Shown here piece after piece: positions 18,592-26,971 of a stretch of 64,000 bases of DNA (its first letter is position 1; each line of letters starts with the position of its first letter). Below the pieces are notes generated by a model. That model was not told the DNA's origin. It saw only the letters and a list, made by a program, of their open reading frames with translations, and made no database searches. Source of the DNA: Variovorax sp. TBS-050B (lineage in GTDB: Bacteria; Pseudomonadota; Gammaproteobacteria; Burkholderiales; Burkholderiaceae_C); the NCBI RefSeq assembly GCF_029893635.1, contig NZ_JARXYR010000001.1, positions 536,857 through 600,856 on the forward strand. Reading direction: 5' to 3'. The position numbers and the translations under genes were made by a program.

Positions 18592-18861
18592 ATGACTGAC
18601 ATCATCCGCTTGCCCGACGAACTTGGTCAGCAGCTGCTCCTGCGCCGCAAGGCCCTGCGAATGAGCAAGTCAGATCTGGCCGAGAAGGCAGGCAAGGTCC
18701 GGGAAGTCATCTACCGCCTCGAGGCCGGCGAGGACACGACAGTGTCCTCGCTGATGGCGGTGCTCGGTGCGCTGGGCCTCGCGATGCGCCTCGAGCCCGT
18801 CGGTCTGCCCACGGCGCAGGAAGTCGCCCGCCGCTTCCAGGAGGAGGACGATGCTTCCTGA
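18592..18861 (+). CDS. hipB: HipB-type antitoxin, XRE helix-turn-helix
   Basis: 89 residues. The helix-turn-helix at residues 18-70 reads L-R-R-K-A-L-R-M-S-K-S-D-L-A-E-K-A-G-K and continues with E-V-I-Y-R-L-E-A-G-E-D-T-T-V-S-S-L-M-A-V-L-G-A-L-G. It would bind the palindrome directly upstream and neutralise HipA. The last 11 bases overlap hipA. The ATG at 18592 was chosen because it follows the operator and gives a normal HipB N-terminus. Confidence 0.88.
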   Translation: MTDIIRLPDELGQQLLLRRKALRMSKSDLAEKAGKVREVIYRLEAGEDTTVSSLMAVLGALGLAMRLEPVGLPTAQEVARRFQEEDDAS

Positions 18862-20083
18862 GAAGATCCGCGCGCTCACCGTCTCCATCGGCGATGCGCA
18901 GCAGGCCGGCCAGCTGCTGCGGACCTCCGTCTATGAATTCCGCTACCTGTCCTCCGATCCGGCGCAGGCCTCGGTGGCGCTGCTCATGCCGGCCCGGGAG
19001 CGGCTCACATGGCAGGAGGGCGACCTGTTCTCGCCCATGGACCAGAACCTCCCCGAAGGAGATCTGTTCATGCGGATTCGCGAGCTGTTTCCGAAGCAGC
19101 CGATGACACCGATGCACCTTCTCGCGCTCGTGGGTCGCAATGGCATCGGTCGGCTCGGGTACGCACTCCCCGATCAGGACGCCACGCCCGCTGCGCGTCC
19201 GATGCGCAAGGAGGAATTGCTCAAGATCCGCTACACGCCGGAGGTCTTCGACGAACTGGTGGCCGCCTATCTGAGCACAGGGGCGGGCATCGCGGGCATG
19301 CAGCCCAAGATCATGGTTCCCGATCGTGCGACGGTGCCCATCCCGTCGCTGATCGTGAAGGCGGCAAGCCCCGCCTATCCCGGTCTCGCGGTCAACGAAT
19401 TCCTGTGCCTGAGCGCGGCGCGCGAGGCTGGCATCGAAGTCCCCGACTTCGCACTGTCCGACGACGGGCAGATGCTGATCCTCGACCGTTTCGATCTGGT
19501 GCGGCACGAGGACGGGCGCGTCGAGCGGCTCGGCTTCGAAGACATCGCGGCGCTCGCGGGCCTGCGCGTGCGTGACGTCCTCGCGGACCGGAAGTACCAG
19601 GGCAGCTACCAGCGCATCGCGGAGCTTCTGCGCCAGTTGCAGTTGCACAGCGCCAACCTTCAACGCTTCTTCGAGCAGGTGGCCTTTTCGATCATGGTGC
19701 GCAACGGCGACGCGCACTTGAAGAACTTCGGCGTGCTGTACCGTTCCGCGAAGGAAGTGTGGCTGGCACCGATGTTCGATGTCGTGACGACCTCCATCTA
19801 CCGCTACACCATGCATCCGGGCGGCCCGGAACTCGAGGACCGGACCCTGGCGCTGAAGCTGTTCGCAGGCAGGCACCAGACCAAGGCCTACCCGACCGTC
19901 GAAGAACTCCATGACTTCGGCCGGCGCGTCTGCGGCGTCAGCCACCCTGCGCAGGTGCTCGAGGGCATCGCGCACGCCATGCAGCGGACGCTCGATCAAG
20001 CCCCGCACGACGCCCGGGTGTCGAAGGATCTTCTGGCGCGGATGCGTGCGGCCTGGGAGCCGGGCCTGCGCTATGCGCCCTGA
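18851..20083 (+). CDS. hipA: HipA-type serine/threonine kinase toxin
   Basis: 410 residues. The N-subdomain-1 region (about 1-110) is followed by a glycine-rich loop G-I-A-G-M-Q-P-K (147-154), the ATP-binding Lys170 (L-I-V-K), L-D-R-F-D (211-215) and the catalytic loop V-R-N-G-D-A-H-L-K-N-F (Asp287, Asn292), then the metal Asp310 (F-D). All kinase residues seen in E. coli HipA have a counterpart. It probably phosphorylates a tRNA synthetase and induces dormancy. There is no sign of inactivation. Confidence 0.9.
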   Translation: MLPEKIRALTVSIGDAQQAGQLLRTSVYEFRYLSSDPAQASVALLMPARERLTWQEGDLFSPMDQNLPEGDLFMRIRELFPKQPMTPMHLLALVGRNGIGRLGYALPDQDATPAARPMRKEELLKIRYTPEVFDELVAAYLSTGAGIAGMQPKIMVPDRATVPIPSLIVKAASPAYPGLAVNEFLCLSAAREAGIEVPDFALSDDGQMLILDRFDLVRHEDGRVERLGFEDIAALAGLRVRDVLADRKYQGSYQRIAELLRQLQLHSANLQRFFEQVAFSIMVRNGDAHLKNFGVLYRSAKEVWLAPMFDVVTTSIYRYTMHPGGPELEDRTLALKLFAGRHQTKAYPTVEELHDFGRRVCGVSHPAQVLEGIAHAMQRTLDQAPHDARVSKDLLARMRAAWEPGLRYAP

Positions 20084-20085
20084 AC

Positions 20086-20439
20086 TCAGGCCCGCCGCAC
20101 CTCCATCACCCCGTGCTCGGTCGCCTGCTCGTACACCGCCGGCATGCGCGCGGCGAGGTGCAGCAGGATGCGCGGCGCCTGGGCCTTGACCGACCAGCGC
20201 AGCGCGATGCCGGCCGCCACCAGCGCACCGCCCGGGAATGGATGGCCCGCGAGCGCGAGCGCGATGCCGGGGCCGACGAGCGCGATCGAGAGCATCGTCG
20301 CATGCGTGCGGTACGAAACGAACGGCGCCGCGAGCGCGGGATTGACGATCACGCGGAAGCGGCCCCGCGGCAGCCCGTCGCGGAATTCCTCGAAGGGGAT
20401 GTACTCGGCCGTGTCCTGCGCCGCTTGCTCGCCGCTCAT
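20086..20439 (-). CDS. Small membrane protein of unknown function
   Basis: 117 residues. An acidic N-terminus with a short Y-I-P-F-E-E-F-R-D-G-L-P-R-G-R-F-R-V-I-V-N-P segment is followed by two hydrophobic helices (about 47-65 and 67-82: M-L-S-I-A-L-V-G-P-G-I-A-L-A-L-A and G-G-A-L-V-A-A-G-I-A-L) and an amphipathic tail. No family is recognised. It overlaps the upstream NMN adenylyltransferase gene by four bases, so the two are coupled. It converges on hipA with two bases between the stops. Confidence 0.65.
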   Translation of the reverse strand: MSGEQAAQDTAEYIPFEEFRDGLPRGRFRVIVNPALAAPFVSYRTHATMLSIALVGPGIALALAGHPFPGGALVAAGIALRWSVKAQAPRILLHLAARMPAVYEQATEHGVMEVRRA

Positions 20440-21518
20440 CGCGCCGCCTCCGCGGCGGTGTCGCGCGTGAGCCCGAGGAAGGTGTCGAGGATGTGGAAGT
20501 GGTCGTCGTGCAGCCGGTCCTCCATGGCCGCGATGTCGGCGATCGGCGTCCAGTGCGCGGCGGCGGCATCGTCGGCCCCGTTCACCCGGGGCGGCGTGCG
20601 CTCGCCGAGGTCGAACCAGTGGGCATGCGTGAGCACGCGGCCGCGCTGGCTGCGCTCGGGGTGGTCGAACACGCGCACGGCCTTGAACGCGGCCGCGATC
20701 TCGCTGTCGGGCAGGCGCAGGCCGGTTTCCTCCTCGAGTTCGCGCAGGGCGGAATGCCACACGGTCTCGTGCGGTTCGAGGAATCCGCCCGGCAGCGCGA
20801 GCAGCCCCTTGCCGGGCGCGCGGCCGCGCTCGATCAGCAGCACCTGGCCGGCGCACTGGATCACGCAGTCGACCGTGACGAAGACCGGCGGGTACGGCGA
20901 GCCGTTCCACATCGCTTTCTCGCGGCGCAGCGTTTCCCATTCGTCCGCGAGCCGCGCGTAGGCGGGCAGGCTGGCCCACGCGCGCAGGAACTGCAGCGTG
21001 CTCGCCGGCGCCTGGCCCACCAGCGCCGAGAGTGCCGCAGCCACCGAGCCATCGGCCGCGGCCTGGAAGTAGGCGTCGCGCAGCGCGGTGCCGCTGATGT
21101 CGCCCTGGCGTTCGGCCGCGTCGAGGCGCCATTCGGGAAAGTCGCGCAGGTAGCCGCTGGTCTCGTCCTTCAGATGCCCCACGAGCCGCACCGAGCGCGC
21201 GGCCGGATGCAGCGCGGCCACGCCGCGCTTCACCGCCGCGGTCCAGCGCGCGGCGTCGTAGCAATCCCGCACGGGCAGAAACTGCAGGCGCTCCTGCTCC
21301 TCGGCCGTCAGCGCGGCGCGGATCATCGCCGCGCGCTCTTCCCAGGTGAAGGGATGGCGCGGCGAGCGCGCCTGGAAGGCCGAGCCGAGCACGACCACGC
21401 ACTGCGGCGCGGCGGCGAGCGCGCGCCGCAACAGCGCGAGCTGCGCGTTGTGGAAGACCTGGAACCGGCCGATGTAGACGGCGACCTCGGTCGCCGCGTC
21501 CTGCTGGATGCTCGTCAT
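20436..21518 (-). CDS. Bifunctional NMN adenylyltransferase / Nudix hydrolase
   Basis: 360 residues. The N-terminal nucleotidyltransferase domain (about 10-180) has G-R-F-Q-V-F-H-N-A-Q (17-26, the HxGH-type site in variant form) and I-S-G-T-A-L-R (141-147). The C-terminal Nudix domain (about 210-345) has a complete Nudix box from Gly245 to Leu267, with R-E-L-E-E-E-T-G. This is the architecture of the NadM-Nudix enzymes, which make NAD+ from NMN in salvage and hydrolyse ADP-ribose-like compounds. The ATG at 21518 was chosen on family length. No NAD-salvage partner is nearby apart from the coupled membrane protein. Confidence 0.9.
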   Translation of the reverse strand: MTSIQQDAATEVAVYIGRFQVFHNAQLALLRRALAAAPQCVVVLGSAFQARSPRHPFTWEERAAMIRAALTAEEQERLQFLPVRDCYDAARWTAAVKRGVAALHPAARSVRLVGHLKDETSGYLRDFPEWRLDAAERQGDISGTALRDAYFQAAADGSVAAALSALVGQAPASTLQFLRAWASLPAYARLADEWETLRREKAMWNGSPYPPVFVTVDCVIQCAGQVLLIERGRAPGKGLLALPGGFLEPHETVWHSALRELEEETGLRLPDSEIAAAFKAVRVFDHPERSQRGRVLTHAHWFDLGERTPPRVNGADDAAAAHWTPIADIAAMEDRLHDDHFHILDTFLGLTRDTAAEAAR

Positions 21519-21649
21519 GTCGTGCTCTCGCTTGCTCGTGTCGGGTCGGCTGCCACTGCGCCGCATCGCGCACAGCATAAGGCGGAAGCCCTCCGTTGAT
21601 CTTCGCCGAGGCCCGGCGGCCCGCTTGAGCGACTCAGGGCCGCGTTGCT

Positions 21650-21964
21650 TCAGGAAGCCGGCGCGTTCCCGCCCGTGCCGGGCCCGGCCTCGTCGTCATC
21701 GCTCGGCTGGTTGCTGTCAGACAGCTGCTCCGACGGCGGGCCGAGCGCTCCGCTGTCGGCCCCGGTGCTCGTCGAGGTCCCGCCGCGGCGCGCGTTGTTG
21801 CCTCTGCCGGCATAGATCTCGTCGTCATCGAAATTGACTTCCGCTTCCGCGCCGGCGTCGCCGCCGCTCACACGGCCACGCGAGGGCGGGTTCGGCCCGT
21901 GGGGGCCGATCGCGTCCGGGCGGCCGGTGTCGTCGCCCGGATCGTTCTGTGCGCGCTTGGGCAT
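21650..21964 (-). CDS. Low-complexity, disordered small protein
   Basis: 104 residues, no hydrophobic core: rich in Gly, Asp, Pro, Ser and Asn, with an acidic patch (N-F-D-D-D-E-I-Y) and a Ser/Thr/Gly-rich tail. AAGGAG lies six bases before the ATG at 21964, a strong ribosome-binding site, which is the main argument that it is real. No homology is recognised. It is a single gene between the NAD enzyme and the export operon. Confidence 0.5.
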   Translation of the reverse strand: MPKRAQNDPGDDTGRPDAIGPHGPNPPSRGRVSGGDAGAEAEVNFDDDEIYAGRGNNARRGGTSTSTGADSGALGPPSEQLSDSNQPSDDDEAGPGTGGNAPAS

Positions 21965-22080
21965 GAGTGCTCCTTTTCATCGTTCCGGCGAAAGATGCCG
22001 AAGACCGATCCTCCCTCCGGCCCCGCCGCCGCGTGTGGGCGAAGCAGGACGGCCGCTGTAGGAGCCGCGCGCACCGCCGC

Positions 22081-23199
22081 TCAGCGCCGCGGCGGCCGCG
22101 CCACCCACACCAGCGTGGCCCATCCTGCCAGGGCCAGCAGCGCCAGCGCCGCCAGATGCGGCAGCACGTCGTGCAGCGGTGCGCCCATCTGGTTGAGCCG
22201 CAGCGAGGCCTGGATGCCGGCCGTGCTCGGGAAGAGCCAGCGCAGCGCCTGCAGCGGCCCGGGCAGGGCCTCGACCGGCCACGAGAAGCCCGACAGGAAT
22301 GCCATCGGCAGTGCAGTGAAGAGCAGCACCTGCAGCGCGCGCTCGCGGTCGCGGAACCAGCAGCCGAGCAGCAGGCCGACCGTGCAGATCGCGGGCACGT
22401 AGAACGCCAGCAGGACCAGCGCGCCCAGCGGATTGCCGCCGCGCGGGTAGTCCTGCAGCCAGAACACCCAGCCGAAATAGAAGAGCCCGCTCAGCAGGCC
22501 GAAGCCCGCCAGCGCCGCGAGACGGCCGAGCCACGTGCCGGCCCCGGCGCGCAGCCGGCCCGCCTCGGCCCAGGTGCCCGCGAGCATCGCGCAGCCCATG
22601 AGCAGCGTCTGCTGCAGGATCAGCAGGGCCACGGCCGGCACCACGTAGCTGCCGTAGCCCTCGGTCGGATTGAACAGCGCCACCAGCTCGGTGTTGAGCG
22701 GGCTGCGGCTCGCCGCCGCCTGCAGCGCGCCCTGGCCGCCGGCCTGCAGCTTGCGGATCTCGACGCCGGCCGACACCGTGCCCACCGCTTCCGAGAAGCC
22801 GTACAGCACCGCCTTGTTCAGCAGCGCATAGGCGCCGTTGCCTTCGATGGTGACCACCGCGCCGGCGCCGCGCAACACGTCGCGCTTGAGGTCGGCGGGC
22901 AGCAGCGCGTAGCCCTCGATCTCGCCGCGCCAGAGCGCCTGCTGTGCCTCGTGCAGGTCGCCGGTGAGCAAGCGCACGTCGAGCCGCGGGCTGGCCTGCG
23001 CGAAGCGCTTGACCTGGCGCGACAGCGAACTGTGGTCCTGGTCGACCACCGCCACCGGCACGCGCGTCACCGCCTGGTCGCCATAGGGCCATGGATAGAA
23101 GAAGCCGTAGATCACCGGCGCGAGCAGCATGATCAGCAGCACGCCCTTGTCGCGCAGCACGGCCAGTGCGGTGTCGCGGAAGGCCTCGCGCATCATCAT
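22081..23199 (-). CDS. ABC-2 type export permease (second)
   Basis: 372 residues of the YhhJ/YbhS type. One N-terminal helix (L-L-I-M-L-L-A-P-V-I-Y-G-F-F-Y), a large periplasmic domain (about 40-165) beginning V-A-V-V-D-Q-D-H-S-S-L-S-R-Q, then about five C-terminal helices. Three ATG codons in a row (23199, 23196, 23193) could start it; the first overlaps the upstream stop by one base and was used. It is the last gene of the TolC/HlyD/permease operon. Confidence 0.87.
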   Translation of the reverse strand: MMMREAFRDTALAVLRDKGVLLIMLLAPVIYGFFYPWPYGDQAVTRVPVAVVDQDHSSLSRQVKRFAQASPRLDVRLLTGDLHEAQQALWRGEIEGYALLPADLKRDVLRGAGAVVTIEGNGAYALLNKAVLYGFSEAVGTVSAGVEIRKLQAGGQGALQAAASRSPLNTELVALFNPTEGYGSYVVPAVALLILQQTLLMGCAMLAGTWAEAGRLRAGAGTWLGRLAALAGFGLLSGLFYFGWVFWLQDYPRGGNPLGALVLLAFYVPAICTVGLLLGCWFRDRERALQVLLFTALPMAFLSGFSWPVEALPGPLQALRWLFPSTAGIQASLRLNQMGAPLHDVLPHLAALALLALAGWATLVWVARPPRR

Positions 23200-24377
23200 C
23201 AGCGTCCTCCCCAGGTGGCGGGCGCACGCGCGGCACGCACCAGCGCCGCGGCCGACGCGGCCAGCAGCAGCGCGGTGGCCAGCACCATCCACAGCGGCGC
23301 CGCCACCGAGTGCATGAGCGGTGCGCCCATCTGGAGCTGCTCCATCTGGACGCGGATGTAGTGCGTGTACGGCAGCAGCAGCGCCCAGGCCTGCGCGAGG
23401 AAAGGCATCGCGGCGAGCGGGAAGCCCACGCCGCCGAACGCGAAGGCCGGCGCCGTGATGAAGCCGGTGGCCGACAGCGCGGTGCGCAGCGAGCGCGTGA
23501 GGCCGGCGGCGAAGGCGCCGAGCGCGATCGACAGCGCCAGGAACACCGCGAGCGCGAACAGCGTCCATCCGAGCGAGCCGGCCGGATGCCAGCCGCGACC
23601 GCCGGTGATCCACAGCATGGCCGCGACGCCCACGGCGGCCAGGCTCGCGAAGGGCAGCGCGAGCTTGCCCGCGAGCGCGGCCAGCGCTTCGTGCCAGCGC
23701 GGCGCGGCGCCGAGCCATGCGCCGAGGCTGCGGTCGCGCAGCTCGCGGCCCACTGCCCAGGCGCCCGCGGTCATCGCGAGGATGTGCAGCAGCGCCGGGA
23801 TCAGCGCGGCGCCGAGGAACTGCTCGTAGTCGAGCGAGGTGTTGAACAGCGCCACGGTGCTGGCGCGGATCGGCTCCACGCTGCGGTGCGCGCCGGCCAT
23901 CGACTCGCCGCGCTTGTTGCGCACGGTCAGCTCCACGCCCGCCGACACGGTGGCCACCGCGGTGCGCACGTCGCGCTGGATCAGGCTCGAGTGGGTGCCC
24001 AGCTGTGCGTTGTGCAGCAGCACCACGCGGCCGGCGTGCCCCTGCTTCACGTCGCGGCTGAGTCCTCGCGGCAGCTGCACCGCGGCGTCGACCGCACCGC
24101 TGGTGAGCGCGCGCGCCATGGCGGCCTCGTCGGCGTACTGCTGCGTCACGCGCAGGCCGGGGGTCGCCTCGAGAAAGCGCACCAGCTGGCGCGAGAGCGC
24201 AGAGTGGTCCTGGTCGAGCACGCCGATCGGCAGGCGGTTCGGCAGGCCCGCCGAAAAGATCCACCAGATGAGCGCCACCGCGAGCAGCGGCACCCAGGTG
24301 ACCATGGCCAGGTCCCAGGGCCGCGCGCGCAGCAGCGCGAACTCGCGCCGGGCACTGGCTGCAGCGAACCCGCGCAT
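23199..24377 (-). CDS. ABC-2 type export permease (first)
   Basis: 392 residues with the same layout as its downstream neighbour: an N-terminal helix, a periplasmic domain opening with I-G-V-L-D-Q-D-H-S-A-L-S-R-Q, and five to six C-terminal helices. It would form a heterodimeric channel with the other permease. No ATP-binding subunit is encoded in the operon or nearby, though this family normally needs one. Confidence 0.87.
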   Translation of the reverse strand: MRGFAAASARREFALLRARPWDLAMVTWVPLLAVALIWWIFSAGLPNRLPIGVLDQDHSALSRQLVRFLEATPGLRVTQQYADEAAMARALTSGAVDAAVQLPRGLSRDVKQGHAGRVVLLHNAQLGTHSSLIQRDVRTAVATVSAGVELTVRNKRGESMAGAHRSVEPIRASTVALFNTSLDYEQFLGAALIPALLHILAMTAGAWAVGRELRDRSLGAWLGAAPRWHEALAALAGKLALPFASLAAVGVAAMLWITGGRGWHPAGSLGWTLFALAVFLALSIALGAFAAGLTRSLRTALSATGFITAPAFAFGGVGFPLAAMPFLAQAWALLLPYTHYIRVQMEQLQMGAPLMHSVAAPLWMVLATALLLAASAAALVRAARAPATWGGR

Positions 24378-24389
24378 CGCGTCGGCCGC

Positions 24390-25376
24390 TTACTCGACCA
24401 GCACACTCATGCCTGGACGCGCGCCGGCGATCGGCTGCAGCGGCCGGGCGCGGACCTCGAAGGTGCGCACGTCGAAGCCCGTGCCGCCGCGCGTGGCGCG
24501 CCAGGTGGCGAAGTCGGGCAGGGCGGCGCTGTAGTGCACCTTGAAGCGGGCCTTGCGCGCGGCCTCGGGCAGCGCGGGCAGCACCGCGTCGAACTCGCTG
24601 CCGACCGCAAAGCGCGCGAGCCGGTCCTCGCGCACGTTGAGCACCACCCACTGGTCGTCGAGGTCGACCACCGTGACCACGGCCACGCCCTGCGGCGAGA
24701 GCTCGCCGACCCTGGCCAGCACCTTCGCGACCTCGCCGGCCACGGGGCTGCGCAGCGCGGTCTCGGCCCGCGCCGCCTCGGCCTCGGCGAGCACGCCGCC
24801 GACCTGGCGCACCTGCGCGTCGGCCGCGGCCTTGTCCTCGGGCCGGGCGCCGATGCGCGCCATGTCGTACTGGGCCTTGGCGGCCAGGGCCGCGTCGCGC
24901 GAAGCCTTCCAGTTGGCCTCGGCCTCGTCGCGCTTCTGCTCGGCCACCAGGCCCTCGCGCGCCAGGCCGTCGACGCGGCGGAACGAGGTCTGCGCGAGTT
25001 GCGCCGCGGTCTCCGCGCGCTGCCACTGCATGCGCGCCATCTCGACCTCCTGCGGCCGCGCGCCGTTCTGCGCCTTGCGCGCCACGGCCTCGGCGGCCTG
25101 CTGCGCCGCGGTGGCCTGCTCGATCTTGGCCGCGACCTCGGGGCTGTCCATGCGGATCAGCGGCGCACCGGCCTGGATGCGGTCGCCCTCCTTCACCAGC
25201 ACCTCGGCGACGCGGCCGGTCACCTTGCCGGCGATGTCCGTCTCGCGCGCTTCCATCTGGCCCTGGAAAACCTCGGGGGCCGGCTGCGCCGCGCGCCAGA
25301 AACCCCACACCAGCAGCACGAGGAGGCCCAGCGCCAGGCCCAGGGCGATCAGTCGGCGGGTCTTGGCACTTGTCAT
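24390..25376 (-). CDS. HlyD-type periplasmic adaptor
   Basis: 328 residues. One N-terminal membrane anchor (A-L-G-L-A-L-G-L-L-V-L-L-V-W-G-F-W) is followed by a lipoyl half-motif (K-V-T-G-R-V-A-E-V-L-V-K-E-G-D-R-I-Q-A-G), a coiled coil (about 80-185) and a second lipoyl half (R-S-P-V-A-G-E-V-A-K-V-L). This is the YbhG/YhiI layout linking inner-membrane permeases to an outer-membrane TolC. It starts four bases before the TolC gene ends. Confidence 0.9.
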   Translation of the reverse strand: MTSAKTRRLIALGLALGLLVLLVWGFWRAAQPAPEVFQGQMEARETDIAGKVTGRVAEVLVKEGDRIQAGAPLIRMDSPEVAAKIEQATAAQQAAEAVARKAQNGARPQEVEMARMQWQRAETAAQLAQTSFRRVDGLAREGLVAEQKRDEAEANWKASRDAALAAKAQYDMARIGARPEDKAAADAQVRQVGGVLAEAEAARAETALRSPVAGEVAKVLARVGELSPQGVAVVTVVDLDDQWVVLNVREDRLARFAVGSEFDAVLPALPEAARKARFKVHYSAALPDFATWRATRGGTGFDVRTFEVRARPLQPIAGARPGMSVLVE

Positions 25377-26812
25377 CGGTCGTTCACCCTCAGGTCGGCA
25401 CGCGCCATGTAGTCGGAAAACTTCTCGGAAAGGCCCGCGCTCTCGAGCAGTTGCGCCAGCGCCTGCACGTAGTCGTTCGCGGCCTGCGCGCGTTCGGTCA
25501 GCACCTTCGCATGGTTGGTCTCGGCGTCGATCAGGTCGAGCGTGGTGCTGGTGCCCTCGCGCAGCCCGGCCACGCGCAGCCTGCGCACCTCCTCCGCCAG
25601 GTCGATAGCGGCCTGCATGCCCAGGTAGTGCCGGCGCGCGTTCTCGAGCGCGCGCCAGTTGCGCTCGACCAGGAGCGAGATGTCGCTGCGCGCCTGCGCG
25701 CCGGTGCGCTCGGCCTGCTCGACCTGCTTGAGCGAGGAGGCCGCGAGCGCGTCGCGGTCGACCGCGTCGTAGAGCGTCCAGCGCACGCCCAGGCCGGCCA
25801 CCCAGTCGGCATTGCCGCTCTTGAGCTGCCGCGTGCCGAAGGCGATGACCTGCGGCCGGCGCAGCGCCTCTTCGCCTTCGTGCAGCTGCTCGGCCTGCAT
25901 CGTCTTGGCCGCCACCTTGCCGAGGCCCGGGTGGCGCACCAGCGCCGCATCGATGAAGTACGCGAGCGGCTCGACCGGCTGGCTCGACACGAAAAGCGGC
26001 GTCTGCGGCACGACGGTCCCCTCGGCGCGCACGGTGCGCGCGAGCGCCACGGCGGCCAGTGCGGCGTCGTCCTCGGCCTTGCGCGCATTGCGCCGGGCCT
26101 CTTCGTAGGTCGCGCTGGCCTGCAGCCGCTCGACGCGCGAGATCACGCCCGCCGCGAGCATTTTCTGCGCCGCCGCGTCGTGCTGCGCGATGGTGCGCTC
26201 GGCCTGCGCCCGCAGCACGGCGGCGCGCTGCGCGAGCTGGGCGCCGAAGTAGCGCTGCACCAGCACGGTCTCGACCTCGTGGCTGGCCTGGTCGGCGTCG
26301 GCCTCGGCCTCGCGCGCCTGGGCCGAGACGAAGCCGCGCACCGCCTCGGACGCGCCGCCCATGTAGAGCGGCCAGACCGCCGACACCGACGCGTTGACGC
26401 CGCTGTCGTGGCGGTTGAGCGTGTAGCTGTTGGGCAGTTGCGGGATCGGCACGCGCGCGACCAGGCCCTGCAGCGACGAAGGCAGCGCCTGGCCGATCCG
26501 GCCGATGCGCTGGTTGAGCGGATCCAGGTCGAGGTTCAGGTTGGCGTTGTAGGCATAGGCCAAGCCCGAGACGCTCACCACCGGGCCGCCGAGGCCCTTG
26601 AGGCCTTCACGCTGCAGCTCCTTCGACTCGACGGCGGCGCGCGCGGCCGCGAGCTTGTCGGAGCGCTCGCGCATGCGCGCGCGCGCCGCGTCGAAGCTCA
26701 GCGCGATCGCGTCGCCCGCGGCCTGCGCGTGCGCGGGGCCGGCGGGCGCCCATGCTGCTGCTGCCAGCAGGAGTGGGAACACATGGGCCAGAGAGCGGGC
26801 GCGCGGCGACAT
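25373..26812 (-). CDS. TolC family outer membrane efflux protein
   Basis: 479 residues. The signal peptide is about 1-30 (H-V-F-P-L-L-L-A-A-A-A-W-A, cleaved after A-H-A). Two repeats of long amphipathic helices with strands follow, as in TolC; A-L-R-R-P-Q-V and Y-D-A-V-D-R lie in the second half. It is the first gene of a four-gene export operon (outer-membrane channel, adaptor, two permeases). The ATG at 26812 gives a clean signal peptide. It is divergent from the response regulator at 26972. Confidence 0.88.
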   Translation of the reverse strand: MSPRARSLAHVFPLLLAAAAWAPAGPAHAQAAGDAIALSFDAARARMRERSDKLAAARAAVESKELQREGLKGLGGPVVSVSGLAYAYNANLNLDLDPLNQRIGRIGQALPSSLQGLVARVPIPQLPNSYTLNRHDSGVNASVSAVWPLYMGGASEAVRGFVSAQAREAEADADQASHEVETVLVQRYFGAQLAQRAAVLRAQAERTIAQHDAAAQKMLAAGVISRVERLQASATYEEARRNARKAEDDAALAAVALARTVRAEGTVVPQTPLFVSSQPVEPLAYFIDAALVRHPGLGKVAAKTMQAEQLHEGEEALRRPQVIAFGTRQLKSGNADWVAGLGVRWTLYDAVDRDALAASSLKQVEQAERTGAQARSDISLLVERNWRALENARRHYLGMQAAIDLAEEVRRLRVAGLREGTSTTLDLIDAETNHAKVLTERAQAANDYVQALAQLLESAGLSEKFSDYMARADLRVNDR

Positions 26813-26971
26813 GGCGAAGATGTTAGCGCGGCGCCCGCCACGCCCTTGTCGCCCGGGTGCGCCGCCGTTTTTTTGGCAGCGGAACGCGGACGAGATGAAT
26901 TCGGTCGAGCTCTTCACGCCGTCGCAAACGACGCGCACCGCGGGCGCGCCTCGGGGCACAATCGGCCTGCC

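Noticed and set aside
22081..25308. A 1075-codon open frame on the minus strand running through three export genes
   Set aside because: Only its last 372 codons are a protein (the second permease). The upstream part is out of frame with the adaptor and first permease, whose products are clear in other frames; high GC simply lacks stops.
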